A stretch of 64,000 bases of DNA from Mangrovimicrobium sp033283385 (GTDB lineage Bacteria > Pseudomonadota > Gammaproteobacteria > Pseudomonadales > Halieaceae), in assembly GCA_033283385.1 (NCBI GenBank), contig JAWMQQ010000004.1, positions 301,846 through 365,845 of the forward strand. The letters are read 5' to 3'. Of the stretch, positions 50,940 through 61,083 are shown piece after piece. A model generated the notes under the pieces. It was not told the origin of the DNA. It searched no databases and worked only from the letters and a program-made list of their open reading frames with translations. How positions within the stretch are numbered: position 1 is the first letter of the stretch; each line of letters opens with the position of its first letter. The translations under genes and the position numbers were made by a program.

Positions 50940-51169
50940 GCGGACTCGCTCACTGGTTGCCTGCGCCCCAGTGTAGCGGAGCGTCGCGCGCGGGGTAAAT
51001 GCCCCCGGGTTCACGGCGCGCATTGATCGGCAAAATCTATCGTGGTGGTTGGAAAAATCGATTAAGCAGCCCCAAAGGTTTGGGACTAATCTATAGAGCG
51101 CAATTCTCCAACCGCGAATTGTGCGGGGTTTGGGCCCCGTATTCCCGATAAGATCACTGGAGGCGCTCC

Positions 51170-51589
51170 ATGTCACTCAAAGGCAGCAAGACCGAACAGA
51201 ACCTGAAAGATGCATTCGCAGGCGAGTCACAGGCCAACCGTCGTTACCTGTACTTCGCCGCCAAGGCCGACGTCGAAGGCTACAACGATGTCGCCGCGGT
51301 ATTCCGCTCCACGGCGGAGGGTGAGACCGGCCACGCCCACGGCCACCTGGAATACCTCGAGGAAGTCGGCGATCCCGCTACCGGCCTGCCCATCGGCGGC
51401 ACCGGCGACAACCTGAAGGCCGCGATTGCCGGCGAGACCCACGAGTACACCGACATGTACCCGGGCATGGCCAAGGCCGCCCGCGAAGAGGGCTTCGACG
51501 AGATCGCCGACTGGATGGAAACCCTGGCCAAGGCCGAGCGCAGCCACGCCAACCGCTTCCAGAAAGCCCTGGACACTCTCGACGCCTGA
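51170..51589 (+). CDS. Rubrerythrin-like di-iron protein
   Basis: 139 residues, four-helix bundle. Ferritin-like ligands are the Glu/His residues in NLKDAFAGESQANRRYLYF, AEGETGHAHGHLEYL, IAGETHEYTDMYPGMAK and AKAERSHANRF. The C-terminal rubredoxin domain of classical rubrerythrin is missing. Such proteins reduce peroxide or store iron. Followed by the Fe-S (CCG) protein and DUF3501 in a recurrent three-gene set; the intervening DNA carries REP-like repeats. SD GGAGG before the ATG. Confidence 0.88.
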   Translation: MSLKGSKTEQNLKDAFAGESQANRRYLYFAAKADVEGYNDVAAVFRSTAEGETGHAHGHLEYLEEVGDPATGLPIGGTGDNLKAAIAGETHEYTDMYPGMAKAAREEGFDEIADWMETLAKAERSHANRFQKALDTLDA

Positions 51590-51591
51590 GC

Positions 51592-51704
51592 TGTAGGAGC
51601 GCACTCTGTGCGCGATCATCGCCTGCGTAGCAGGCTCCTACCAGATATCGCCCGCAGAGCGGGCTCCTGCGGTGATCCCGTAGGAGCCCGCTACGCGGGC
51701 GATG
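51592..51704. repeat. REP-like repeat cluster B
   Basis: At least four divergent copies of the GTAGGAGC...GCGAT element, alternately oriented, between rubrerythrin and the Fe-S protein gene. Spacer sequences between units vary (GCACTCTGTGC, CTGCGTAGCAG, CGCAGAGCG). The last copy ends where an ATG at 51702 would give a spurious N-terminal extension of the next gene. Confidence 0.8.
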
Positions 51705-51734
51705 CGTTCCCAATCCCGGCATGAGGACCCCGAC

Positions 51735-53057
51735 GTGAGAGAAGGCAGCCTGGAGGCGCCAACCCGGCACCCCATCGACTGGAAATCCGACGAGTTCTGG
51801 GACAAGGACGCGCTCTACGCGGAGTTGGAGCGGGTCTACGATATCTGCCACGGCTGCCGCCGCTGCGTCAGCCTGTGCGAGTCTTTCCCCACCCTGTTCG
51901 ACCTGGTCGACGAGTCCGAGACCATGGAGGTCGACGGTGTCGACAAGGCCGATTACAACAAGGTCGTCGACCACTGCTACCTCTGCGACCTGTGCTACAT
52001 GACCAAGTGCCCCTACGTGCCGCCGCACGAGTGGAACGTGGATTTCCCGCACCTGATGCTGCGCGCCAAGGCCGTGCGATTCCGCGAGGAGGGGGCCCGC
52101 CTGCGCGACCGGGTGCTGACCAGTACCGACACCGTGTTCGGCATGTCCTCCATCCCCCTGGTGGACATCACCGTGAACGCGGCCAACCGCTCGAAGGGTG
52201 TGCGCAAGTTGCTGGAATCGACCCTGGGCATGCACGCCGAGGCGCCGGTGCCCCGGTTCCGCAGCAAGACCATGCGCAAGACGGTCAAGCCGCTGGTGCG
52301 CGACATCACGCCCAGGGCGGTCGGCGATACCACCGGCAAGGTGGCGCTCTACGCGACCTGTTATGGCAACTACACCGAACCCGAACTGGGCGAGGATTTC
52401 GTCAAGGTCTACCAGCACAACGGTATCCACATCGACGTGGTGCCGAAGGAAAAGTGCTGTGGAATGCCCAAGCTGGAGCTGGGTGACCTCGACGCCGTGG
52501 ACAAGTTGAAGCAGGCCAATATCCCCGTGCTGGCGAAGCTGGTGGACCAGGGCTACGACCTGATCGCCCCGATTCCCTCGTGCGTATTGATGTACAAGCA
52601 GGAGTTGCCGCTGATGTACCCGGACGATGCCGACGTGCTCAAGGTGCAGAAGGCGTTCTTCGATCCCTTCGAGTACCTGTGGTTGCGGCACAAGGGCGGC
52701 GAACTGAAAACCGAGTTCCCGCTTGCGCTGGGCGAGATCGCCTACCAGGTGGCCTGCCACCTGCGGGTGCAGAACATCGGCATCAAGACCCGCGATGTCC
52801 TGAAGCTGGTACCCGGCACCGAGGTGGTCGTGCACGAGCGCTGCTCGGGTCACGACGGCACCTATGCGGTGAAGGCGGAAACCCGCGACAAGTCGATCAA
52901 GATCGCCCGCCCGGTGGTGCGCAAGGTCGACGCAGGTGAACCGGCGTACTTCGCCAGTGACTGCCCGATGGCCGCGAGCCACATTGCCCACCTGTCGGAG
53001 AAGGTGGAGCATCCCAGCCACCCGATGACCCTGCTGCGCATGGCCTACGGCCTGTAG
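51735..53057 (+). CDS. Fe-S (CCG-domain) protein, GlpC/HdrB-like
   Basis: 440 residues. N-terminal 4Fe-4S ferredoxin-like Cys clusters (CHGCRRCVSLCESFP; CYLCDLCYMTKCPYVP) followed by two CCG-type modules (CYGNYTEPELG, EKCCGMPKLELGD and CHLRVQNIGIK, ERCSGHDGTYAVK). The layout resembles subunit C of anaerobic glycerol-3-phosphate dehydrogenase and HdrB of heterodisulfide reductase, electron-transfer proteins. GTG at 51735 has GAGG upstream; an ATG at 51702 lies in a REP copy. Forms a set with rubrerythrin and DUF3501. Confidence 0.85.
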   Translation: MREGSLEAPTRHPIDWKSDEFWDKDALYAELERVYDICHGCRRCVSLCESFPTLFDLVDESETMEVDGVDKADYNKVVDHCYLCDLCYMTKCPYVPPHEWNVDFPHLMLRAKAVRFREEGARLRDRVLTSTDTVFGMSSIPLVDITVNAANRSKGVRKLLESTLGMHAEAPVPRFRSKTMRKTVKPLVRDITPRAVGDTTGKVALYATCYGNYTEPELGEDFVKVYQHNGIHIDVVPKEKCCGMPKLELGDLDAVDKLKQANIPVLAKLVDQGYDLIAPIPSCVLMYKQELPLMYPDDADVLKVQKAFFDPFEYLWLRHKGGELKTEFPLALGEIAYQVACHLRVQNIGIKTRDVLKLVPGTEVVVHERCSGHDGTYAVKAETRDKSIKIARPVVRKVDAGEPAYFASDCPMAASHIAHLSEKVEHPSHPMTLLRMAYGL

Positions 53058-53100
53058 CGGCGCTGATTGACAGGCCTGATTGCCAGGAATGAGGTAAGCC

Positions 53101-53700
53101 ATGACCAAACTCTCGCGCTCCGACCTCTGGTCGCTCGAGGAATACGCCCAGGAGCGCCCGGGCTTTCGCGCCCGCGTGCTCGAGCACAAGAAGACCCGCC
53201 AGCTGGCGCTGGGCGATCACGCAAGGCTGTATTTCGAGGACGCCCTGACCATCCGCTACCAGATCCAGGAAATGCTGCGCATCGAGCGGGTATTCGAGCC
53301 GGCGGGCATCCTCGAGGAACTGGAGGCCTACAACCCCTTGATCCCCGACGGCCACAACTGGAAGGCCACATTCATGCTGGAGTACGACGACCCGGCCGAG
53401 CGCGCCCTGCGCCTGGGCGAGTTGATCGGCGTGGAGGACCGGGTGTGGATGCAGGTCGAGGGTTGCGAGCGCGTCTACGCGATCGCCGACGAGGACCTGG
53501 ACCGGGAAAACGCGGACAAGACTTCCTCGGTGCACTTCCTGCGCTTCGAATTGCAGCCGGCGATGATCAGCGCGCTGCAGGCAGGCGCAGCGCTACTGGC
53601 GGGGATCGACCACCCGGCCTGGCCGCCGGGTGATGTCGAGGTGTCCGGTCCGGTGCGGGAGTCGCTGCGGGCGGACCTGGACGCGCCCGCCCTCAATTAG
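53101..53700 (+). CDS. DUF3501-family protein
   Basis: 199 residues matching DUF3501 (PF12007): KLSRSDLWSLEEYAQERPGFR, RYQIQEMLRIERVFEP, WKATFMLEYDDPAERALRLGELIG. No signal or membrane segment. It is the third gene of the rubrerythrin/CCG-protein/DUF3501 set, 43 bases after the Fe-S gene with GAGG before the ATG. Conserved linkage suggests a role with the di-iron and Fe-S proteins, for example in redox stress, but its function is not established. Confidence 0.83.
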   Translation: MTKLSRSDLWSLEEYAQERPGFRARVLEHKKTRQLALGDHARLYFEDALTIRYQIQEMLRIERVFEPAGILEELEAYNPLIPDGHNWKATFMLEYDDPAERALRLGELIGVEDRVWMQVEGCERVYAIADEDLDRENADKTSSVHFLRFELQPAMISALQAGAALLAGIDHPAWPPGDVEVSGPVRESLRADLDAPALN

Positions 53701-53709
53701 TAGTTCGTC

Positions 53710-53784
53710 GTAGGAGCCTGCTACGCAGGCGATCACCCGCAGAGCGCGCTCTTACACCGATCGCCTGCGTAGCAGGCTCCTACA
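53710..53784. repeat. REP-like repeat pair C
   Basis: Two inverted copies of the same family (GTAGGAGCCTGCTACGCAGG at 53710 and its reverse ending CTCCTAC at 53783) separated by a degenerate unit (ACCCGCAGAGCGCGCTCTTA). Lies between convergent DUF3501 and yhbY. Confidence 0.8.
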
Positions 53785-53792
53785 GGGCGCGA

Positions 53793-54104
53793 CTACAGGA
53801 CGCGCAGCAGGTTGGAAAGGCGCGGGTCCGGCTTGGCGGAGCGGCGCAACAGCAGGATCACGTTGCCGATGGCCTGCACCTCCTGCGCGCAGCAGGCATC
53901 GCAGATCGCTTCCGCGGTCGCGCTGCGGGCCTCACGGCTGCCGACTGCCAGCTTCACCTTGATCAGCTCGTGCTGCTCCAGCGCCCGGTCGATTTCGCCG
54001 ATGACGTTTTCGGTCAGCCCCTTTCCGGCAACCGTGACGACCGGCTTCAACTTGTGTCCGATGGCGCGCAACTGGCGCGGGTCGAGCTCTGCTGTCTTGT
54101 TCAT
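53793..54104 (-). CDS. yhbY: YhbY-type ribosome-assembly RNA-binding protein
   Basis: 103 residues, one CRM domain: LRAIGHKLKPVVTVAGKGLT, EIDRALEQHELIKVKLA and the GNVILLLRRS strand. Binds precursor 50S subunits. In gammaproteobacteria yhbY usually lies divergently next to rlmE-ftsH; here rlmE is 3.3 kb away, with the TetR-Rieske cassette between them. Confidence 0.9.
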   Translation of the reverse strand: MNKTAELDPRQLRAIGHKLKPVVTVAGKGLTENVIGEIDRALEQHELIKVKLAVGSREARSATAEAICDACCAQEVQAIGNVILLLRRSAKPDPRLSNLLRVL

Positions 54105-54214
54105 GGCCGTTCCGGGGTAGTGGGGATGCTGCCGGCGCTATCGCCGGGGGCGCGTATTCTACACAAGCCGGCCCCCTCGCGGTACTGCGGAAACCCCGCG
54201 GCTGAAGTGCTTTC

Positions 54215-54817
54215 TCAGTCTGCCTGCAGCAGCGACAGGCCCTGCAGCATGCGCAGGCTTTCGGCCTTGAAGCGCGCGACCACGGTGTCGATATCCGCAT
54301 CCGGGCGGACGCTGTTGCGAAACACCAGCGGGCCGATGAAGGCACTGGTCAGCAGGTTGACACAGAACACCTCGGGATCGATGTCCTCCCCGCCGGGAAT
54401 CCGGCTGAAGCGTTCCCGAATTCCCGCCACCAGGTCATCCCAGCTGGGGTAGAGCGTGCGGATGTCGCCTACCGCCAGGTAGTCGTCTATCCACATCTTG
54501 AGCAGCACGGGGTTTTCCAGCACGAAGTGATAGATGTGGTCTATGCGCTCGCCGATGGGGCGGTCGGCGTAGAAAGCGTCGAGCTGGCTGGAGGACCAGG
54601 CCTTGACCTCCGCTATGAGCTGGTCGCGGCTGTCGAAGTGGTAGTAGACCGTGGTGCGGTTGATGCCCACCTCCCGCGCCAGCGCGGCAATCGACAGCGC
54701 TTCCACGCCCCGCTCGGCGATCAGCTTTACCGCCGACTCGATCAGCTCGCGATGGGTGTCGTTGAAGGACTTGTTGCGGCGGACGCCTTGGGGGGAGCTC
54801 ACAGTCATGGGGGGCAT
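54215..54817 (-). CDS. TetR-family regulator of the Rieske cluster
   Basis: 200 residues. N-terminal HTH: THRELIESAVKLIAERGVEALSIAALAREVGINRTTVYYHFDSRDQLI. The C-terminal ligand domain shows MWIDDYLAVGDIRTLYPSWDD. ATG at 54817 chosen; no SD is visible for it or for 54808, and it may be leaderless. It is divergent from the Rieske gene; twin operator-like repeats lie between. It probably represses the cassette until an aromatic or steroid-like inducer is present, inferred. Confidence 0.85.
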   Translation of the reverse strand: MPPMTVSSPQGVRRNKSFNDTHRELIESAVKLIAERGVEALSIAALAREVGINRTTVYYHFDSRDQLIAEVKAWSSSQLDAFYADRPIGERIDHIYHFVLENPVLLKMWIDDYLAVGDIRTLYPSWDDLVAGIRERFSRIPGGEDIDPEVFCVNLLTSAFIGPLVFRNSVRPDADIDTVVARFKAESLRMLQGLSLLQAD

Positions 54818-54825
54818 TCTATAAA

Positions 54826-54864
54826 TTCGACAGCCCTGTTGTAAATACGACACATGTGTTGTAA
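54826..54864. promoter_or_regulatory. Twin TetR operators in tandem
   Basis: TTCGACAGCCCTGTTGTAA (54826-54844) and TACGACACATGTGTTGTAA (54846-54864) share 14 of 19 positions and start exactly 20 bases apart, about two helical turns. The second is nearly palindromic about ACACATGTGT (54850-54859). Both sit between the divergent TetR and Rieske genes. Confidence 0.65.
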
Positions 54865-54935
54865 GTTTCGCCTCCGGGCGCCCCGCGGCGCTGCCGTGGG
54901 GTATTGGCGTCTACTACCTGCAAGCGAGCGAGCCC

Positions 54936-56132
54936 ATGACGACACAAGCAAGCAATTTCGAGGCCGTCCCCAAGGAGGAGGTCGCCCACCTCGGCACCGG
55001 GCCCATACCGGCCGGTCCCTATTACCTGCCCGAGTACTTCGAGCTGGAGCGCGAGGCGATCTTCAAGCGCACGTGGATCCAGATCGGGCACGTCTGCGAA
55101 CTGCCGCAACCGGGGGATTTCATCGTCCGGCCCTTCGAGGTGGCGAACACTTCGCTGTTGATCACCCGAACCGAGTCCGGCGAGCTGCGCGCATTCCACA
55201 ATGTGTGTCCTCACCGCGGCACCCAGCTGGTGAGCGAGGATGCCGGCCACCGCGCGCGCTTCAGCTGCCCCTATCACCGCTGGACCTTCGCCAATACCGG
55301 CGAGCTGGTGTCGGCACCGGATTTCGAACGGTTCTATGTCGAGAAGTCCCAGTGCGGACTGCCGGAAGTGGCTGTCGATGCCTGCGCGGGCCTGATCTTC
55401 GTCAATCTCGATCCGGCGCCGGAACAGGGGCTGGCCGAGTTCCTCGGCCCCCTGGCGGCCCGCCTGGAATCCCGGCCGGTCGCCCGCGCTACCGCGTTCA
55501 GCGAGTACGTCTACGAGGTCGACGCGAACTGGAAACTGACCTACGACAACTTCCAGGAGAACTACCACCTGCGCTTCATCCACGCCCGCTCGGGCGAGGC
55601 GGGGCTGGGGGAGCAGAATCCCTTCGGCTACCCGGAAAAGTACGAGTTCTTCGGGCCGCATCGCACCCAGACCATCTGGTCCAACCCGGCGCCGAAGATC
55701 ACGCCCTTCCAGGGCTACGCCATGGGCAAGGGCGCGCGCTTCGTCATGGAAGAGGGCTTCGACCTGGCGATGAAGGACTACTTCGGAATCTTCCCCAACC
55801 TGTTCGTCCTGGGCACGGCGCTGCCGCATTTCTCCCAGTTCATCATGCCGCTGGCGCACAACCGCACCCGCAGCGTCATCCGCCTGTACTGGATCGGCGA
55901 GGACGACAGCGCCAGCCGGCGCCTGGCCCGCGAGTACGCCATGGCCTCGGCGCTGGATATCCACTGCGAGGACCGCGCGGTGATCGAGGCCGGCCATCGC
56001 GGCCTCGCCAGCGGCGCGCTCGAACACATCCACTTCCAGACGCAGGAGGTGCTGTGCCGGCACCTGTTCAACGAGGTGGACAGCCGGGTCCAGGCCTACC
56101 GGGAAGCGCAGGGCACAGGAGGCAGGGCATGA
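54936..56132 (+). CDS. Rieske ring-hydroxylating oxygenase, alpha subunit
   Basis: 398 residues. Rieske [2Fe-2S] ligands Cys91-His93 (CPHRG) and Cys111-His114 (CPYH); mononuclear iron in DNFQENYHLRFIH with Asp204, His211 and His216. Length and lack of an adjacent beta subunit suggest a single-component-type alpha, homotrimeric, such as carnitine- or betaine-oxygenase or steroid/aromatic enzymes. No ferredoxin or reductase gene is nearby, so electrons must come from elsewhere. The stop overlaps the next ORF (ATGA). Confidence 0.87.
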   Translation: MTTQASNFEAVPKEEVAHLGTGPIPAGPYYLPEYFELEREAIFKRTWIQIGHVCELPQPGDFIVRPFEVANTSLLITRTESGELRAFHNVCPHRGTQLVSEDAGHRARFSCPYHRWTFANTGELVSAPDFERFYVEKSQCGLPEVAVDACAGLIFVNLDPAPEQGLAEFLGPLAARLESRPVARATAFSEYVYEVDANWKLTYDNFQENYHLRFIHARSGEAGLGEQNPFGYPEKYEFFGPHRTQTIWSNPAPKITPFQGYAMGKGARFVMEEGFDLAMKDYFGIFPNLFVLGTALPHFSQFIMPLAHNRTRSVIRLYWIGEDDSASRRLAREYAMASALDIHCEDRAVIEAGHRGLASGALEHIHFQTQEVLCRHLFNEVDSRVQAYREAQGTGGRA

Positions 56133-56509
56133 ATACCACGACCGATACCACACTGCCCGCGGGCTTCGAGGCGCTGGAGCCACACGTCGAAATGTGGGCG
56201 GTCGACGGCGCCCACAACCGGCTGCAGCGACGCCTCGACAGCAGCGAGGCACAGCGGCGCGGGTTCTTCGAGGCGGCGCAGCCGCTGGCGGATACGGCGA
56301 TGGCGCTACTGGACAGCAAGCCGCTGACGGAACTCGACGCCCCGGAGCGGCGCCTGCTCGACCTGATGCTCAGCCTGGCGCATGTATCGCTGGCGGTGGA
56401 ACTGCAGCGCGACGAGGAGGCGATCCACGCCGATGCGGCCCGCCACCTGCGGATCACCCGGGCCAGCGCCGACGACAACCCGCGCATCGGGGTTATCGCA
56501 TGCAGTTGA
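56129..56509 (+). CDS. Uncharacterised 126-residue protein of the Rieske cassette
   Basis: Family not recognised. AGGAGG precedes the ATG, which overlaps the Rieske stop (ATGA), and its end overlaps the SDR start by ten bases, so it is firmly in the operon. Helical, acidic, with HVEMWAVDGAHNRLQRRLDSSEAQRR and EALEPH segments. It could be a small partner subunit of the oxygenase or a binding protein. Confidence 0.72.
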   Translation: MNTTTDTTLPAGFEALEPHVEMWAVDGAHNRLQRRLDSSEAQRRGFFEAAQPLADTAMALLDSKPLTELDAPERRLLDLMLSLAHVSLAVELQRDEEAIHADAARHLRITRASADDNPRIGVIACS

Positions 56510-57282
56510 AGGGCAAGCGCATCATCGTCACCGGCGGCGCCAGCGGAATCGGCGCCGGGGCGGTGCGGGCCTACGTCCGCGAGGGCGCCGATGTCTGCGT
56601 TGTCGATATCAACGGCGATGGCGCCCGGCGCACGGTAGAGGCTGCCAGCGCTGCCGGCGGCGGTACCGCGCGGCACTACCAGTGCGATATCGGTGATCGC
56701 GAGCAGGTTTTCGAGGTGTTTGCGCAGGCCGCAAACGCCCTGGGCGGGCTGGACGTACTGGCCAATGTCGCCGGTATCGAAGCGGCCCGGCCGGCGGAGG
56801 AACTGGAGCCGGAGGACCTCGCGAGGATGTGGTCGGTCAATATCAACGGCACCATCTACACCAACCAGGCCGCCTGCAAGCTGATGCAGGCCGGGGGTGG
56901 CGGTGCGATCATCAACTTCGCCTCGGACGCGGCCCTCGCCGGCATGCCCAACAGCGCCAGCTACGCCGCCTCCAAGGGGGCGGTGCTGTCCTGGACCAAG
57001 ACCATCGCCTACGAGTGGGGCGTGAAGTTCAACATCCGCTGCAACACGGTATGCCCCGCGATCCGCACCCCCATGTACGAGCACTGGCTGGCGGCCCTGC
57101 CCGCGGCCGAGCGCGAGGCGCACCTGGCGTCGGAGAAGCTGCGGGTGCCGATCGGCGGTGGCATGGGCGACGTCGACCGCGACATGGCCCCGGTCATGGT
57201 GTTCCTGGCCTCTGACGCCTCCGGTTTCATCGACGGCCAGATATTCTGCGTCAACGGCGGCAGGAACATGGTCCGGGGGTGA
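56500..57282 (+). CDS. SDR-family dehydrogenase
   Basis: 260 residues. TGGASGIG at 11-18, acidic Asp (VVDIN) after strand 2 favouring NAD, NVAGIE, FASDAA (Ser), YAASK with Tyr155 and Lys159, and GQIFCVNGG at the end. Likely oxidises an alcohol or dihydrodiol made by the Rieske enzyme; the usual product is a ketone. ATG at 56500 overlaps the upstream ORF by ten bases. Confidence 0.9.
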   Translation: MQLKGKRIIVTGGASGIGAGAVRAYVREGADVCVVDINGDGARRTVEAASAAGGGTARHYQCDIGDREQVFEVFAQAANALGGLDVLANVAGIEAARPAEELEPEDLARMWSVNINGTIYTNQAACKLMQAGGGGAIINFASDAALAGMPNSASYAASKGAVLSWTKTIAYEWGVKFNIRCNTVCPAIRTPMYEHWLAALPAAEREAHLASEKLRVPIGGGMGDVDRDMAPVMVFLASDASGFIDGQIFCVNGGRNMVRG

Positions 57283-57377
57283 CACCGGAGCGGCCATTGC
57301 CGCGCCATCCGCGGTACAATGGGCGCCGAAGTGAACCCCCGCGGCCCCCCGGGGCCCGCGCACCCAGCGGATAAACC

Positions 57378-58001
57378 ATGCCGAAGAAACGATCCTCCAG
57401 CAAAGCCTGGCTCAAGGAGCACCGGGACGACCCCTATGTCCAGCGCGCCCAGCGCGAGGGCTACCGCAGCCGCGCCTGTTACAAGCTGCTGGAACTGCAG
57501 GATAAGGACCGGCTGATCAAGCCGGGCATGACCGTGGTCGACCTGGGCAGCGCGCCGGGGGGCTGGTCCCAGGTGGCGGTGGGGCTGGTGGGCCACAAGG
57601 GGCGGGTGATCGCCTCGGACATCCTGCCCATGGACAGTATCGCCGGGGTGGAATTCATCCAGGGCGATTTCACCGAGGACGAGGTTTTCGAGCAGATCCT
57701 GGCCACCATCGGCGACTCGCCGGTCGACCTCGTGGTCTCGGACATGGCGCCCAACATGAGCGGCCTGACCGCCGTGGACCAGCCGCGGGCGATGTTCCTG
57801 GTGGAGCTGGCGCTGGACATGGCGGGCCGGGTGCTCGCCCCGGGCGGCGGCTTCGTCGCCAAGGTGTTCCAGGGCGAGGGCTTCGATGCGCTGGTAAAGG
57901 ACGCCCGCGCACGCTTCGAACGGGTGGTCAACCGCAAGCCCGCCGCCTCGCGGCCGCGCTCCCGCGAGGTCTACCTGGTGGCCAGCGGGTTCAAGGGCTA
58001 G
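57378..58001 (+). CDS. rlmE: 23S rRNA 2'-O-ribose methyltransferase RlmE
   Basis: 207 residues. Lys in KSSSKAWLKEH, SAM motif VVDLGSAPGGWSQVA, DLVVSDMAPNMSG with catalytic Asp, and KVFQGEGFDALV (Lys), the K-D-K-E set of FtsJ/RlmE. Methylates U2552 of 23S rRNA in E. coli. Its place directly ahead of ftsH is the usual gammaproteobacterial order. Confidence 0.94.
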   Translation: MPKKRSSSKAWLKEHRDDPYVQRAQREGYRSRACYKLLELQDKDRLIKPGMTVVDLGSAPGGWSQVAVGLVGHKGRVIASDILPMDSIAGVEFIQGDFTEDEVFEQILATIGDSPVDLVVSDMAPNMSGLTAVDQPRAMFLVELALDMAGRVLAPGGGFVAKVFQGEGFDALVKDARARFERVVNRKPAASRPRSREVYLVASGFKG

Positions 58002-58184
58002 CCGGGCCGATTCCGGGTTCGGGCAGGCTGCCTCCGGAAGGCGACGATCGGGGGCTTGAAACATGGCCGCACCGACCCAATCTGTAGTACATTGGCGCTT
58101 GGACAAACCCCCGAATCGAGAGCGCGCCACCCCGGCAGGGATGGCGTCCCGCCGCTGCCCGCAAGCCAGGGCGCCGGCAGAGTC

Positions 58185-58190
58185 TATAAT
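58185..58190 (+). promoter_or_regulatory. Candidate -10 box for ftsH
   Basis: TATAAT lies 80 bases before the ftsH start in the 269-base gap after rlmE. No convincing -35 hexamer is visible 16-18 bases upstream, so assignment is tentative. The rest of the gap holds no gene I can support. Confidence 0.35.
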
Positions 58191-58270
58191 TGAGGAGACA
58201 GGCTGTGAGGGTGCGCTCGTTCCCCCGGGCAGCCACCCGCTCCCCAGGTTAACCCCCAGAGGAAGCAGCA

Positions 58271-60205
<1,935 letters not shown>

Positions 60206-60213
60206 GCCGGATC

Positions 60214-61077
60214 GTGAGTTCAATTCCGGGCCCGGCACTCGATTGTGCCGGGCGCCTTCTCGATCTTTCCCGCCCACGGCTGATGGGCATCGTCAACACC
60301 ACCCCTGACTCCTTCTCCGACGGCGGTACCCTGTACCGCGGCGACCGGCTCGACCTGGACCTCGCCATGCAGCGCGCCGCGCGCATGGTGTCCGACGGCG
60401 CGGCGCTGCTCGATATCGGCGGCGAGTCGACGCGCCCCGGCGCCGAGGCGGTCGGTGAAGCCCAGGAGATGGAGCGGGTGTTGCCGCTGGTGGAAAAAAT
60501 TGCCGCGGAGCTGGACGTGGTCATCTCCGTGGATACCAGTTCGCCCGCCCTGATGCGCGAGGCCGCGTCACTCGGGGCCGGGCTGATCAACGATGTGCGC
60601 GCCCTGCGCCGCCCCGGCGCGCCGGAAGCCGCGGCTGCCACCGGCCTGCCGGTGTGCCTGATGCACATGCGCGGCGAACCCGGTGACATGCAGGCCGCGC
60701 CCGCTTATACGGACGTGGTCGTGGAAGTTCGCGAGTTTCTCGCCGCGCGGATCGCCGCCTGCGTGGAGGCCGGTATTCCCCGCGAGCGCTTGCTGCTGGA
60801 CCCGGGGTTCGGCTTCGGCAAATCGGTTGAACACAATCTCGCGCTGCTGCGCGGCCTGCCGGCGCTGGCCGCCGACGGCCTGCCGCTTCTGGTCGGCCTC
60901 TCGCGCAAATCCCTGATCGGCAGGCTGATCGGCCGTGAGGTCGGGGAGCGGCTGCCGGCCAGCCTCGCCCTGGCGGTGCTTGCGGCACAGCGCGGCGCCT
61001 CTATCATACGGTGTCATGACGTCGCGGCGACTGCGGATGCGCTGGCGATGCTCGCCGCACTGTCGGAACCGGATTAA
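60214..61077 (+). CDS. folP: Dihydropteroate synthase
   Basis: 287 residues. MGIVNTTPDSFSDGG, DIGGESTRPGA and GLSRKSLIGRLIGR are the DHPS signature motifs; couples pterin pyrophosphate with 4-aminobenzoate in folate synthesis and is the sulfonamide target. GTG start nine bases after ftsH. Standard rlmE-ftsH-folP-glmM order. Confidence 0.95.
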   Translation: MSSIPGPALDCAGRLLDLSRPRLMGIVNTTPDSFSDGGTLYRGDRLDLDLAMQRAARMVSDGAALLDIGGESTRPGAEAVGEAQEMERVLPLVEKIAAELDVVISVDTSSPALMREAASLGAGLINDVRALRRPGAPEAAAATGLPVCLMHMRGEPGDMQAAPAYTDVVVEVREFLAARIAACVEAGIPRERLLLDPGFGFGKSVEHNLALLRGLPALAADGLPLLVGLSRKSLIGRLIGREVGERLPASLALAVLAAQRGASIIRCHDVAATADALAMLAALSEPD

Positions 61078-61083
61078 TCGATA

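Noticed and set aside
51702..51734. ATG at 51702 as start of the Fe-S protein
   Set aside because: It lies at the end of a REP copy without ribosome site; GTG at 51735 has GAGG at a good distance.
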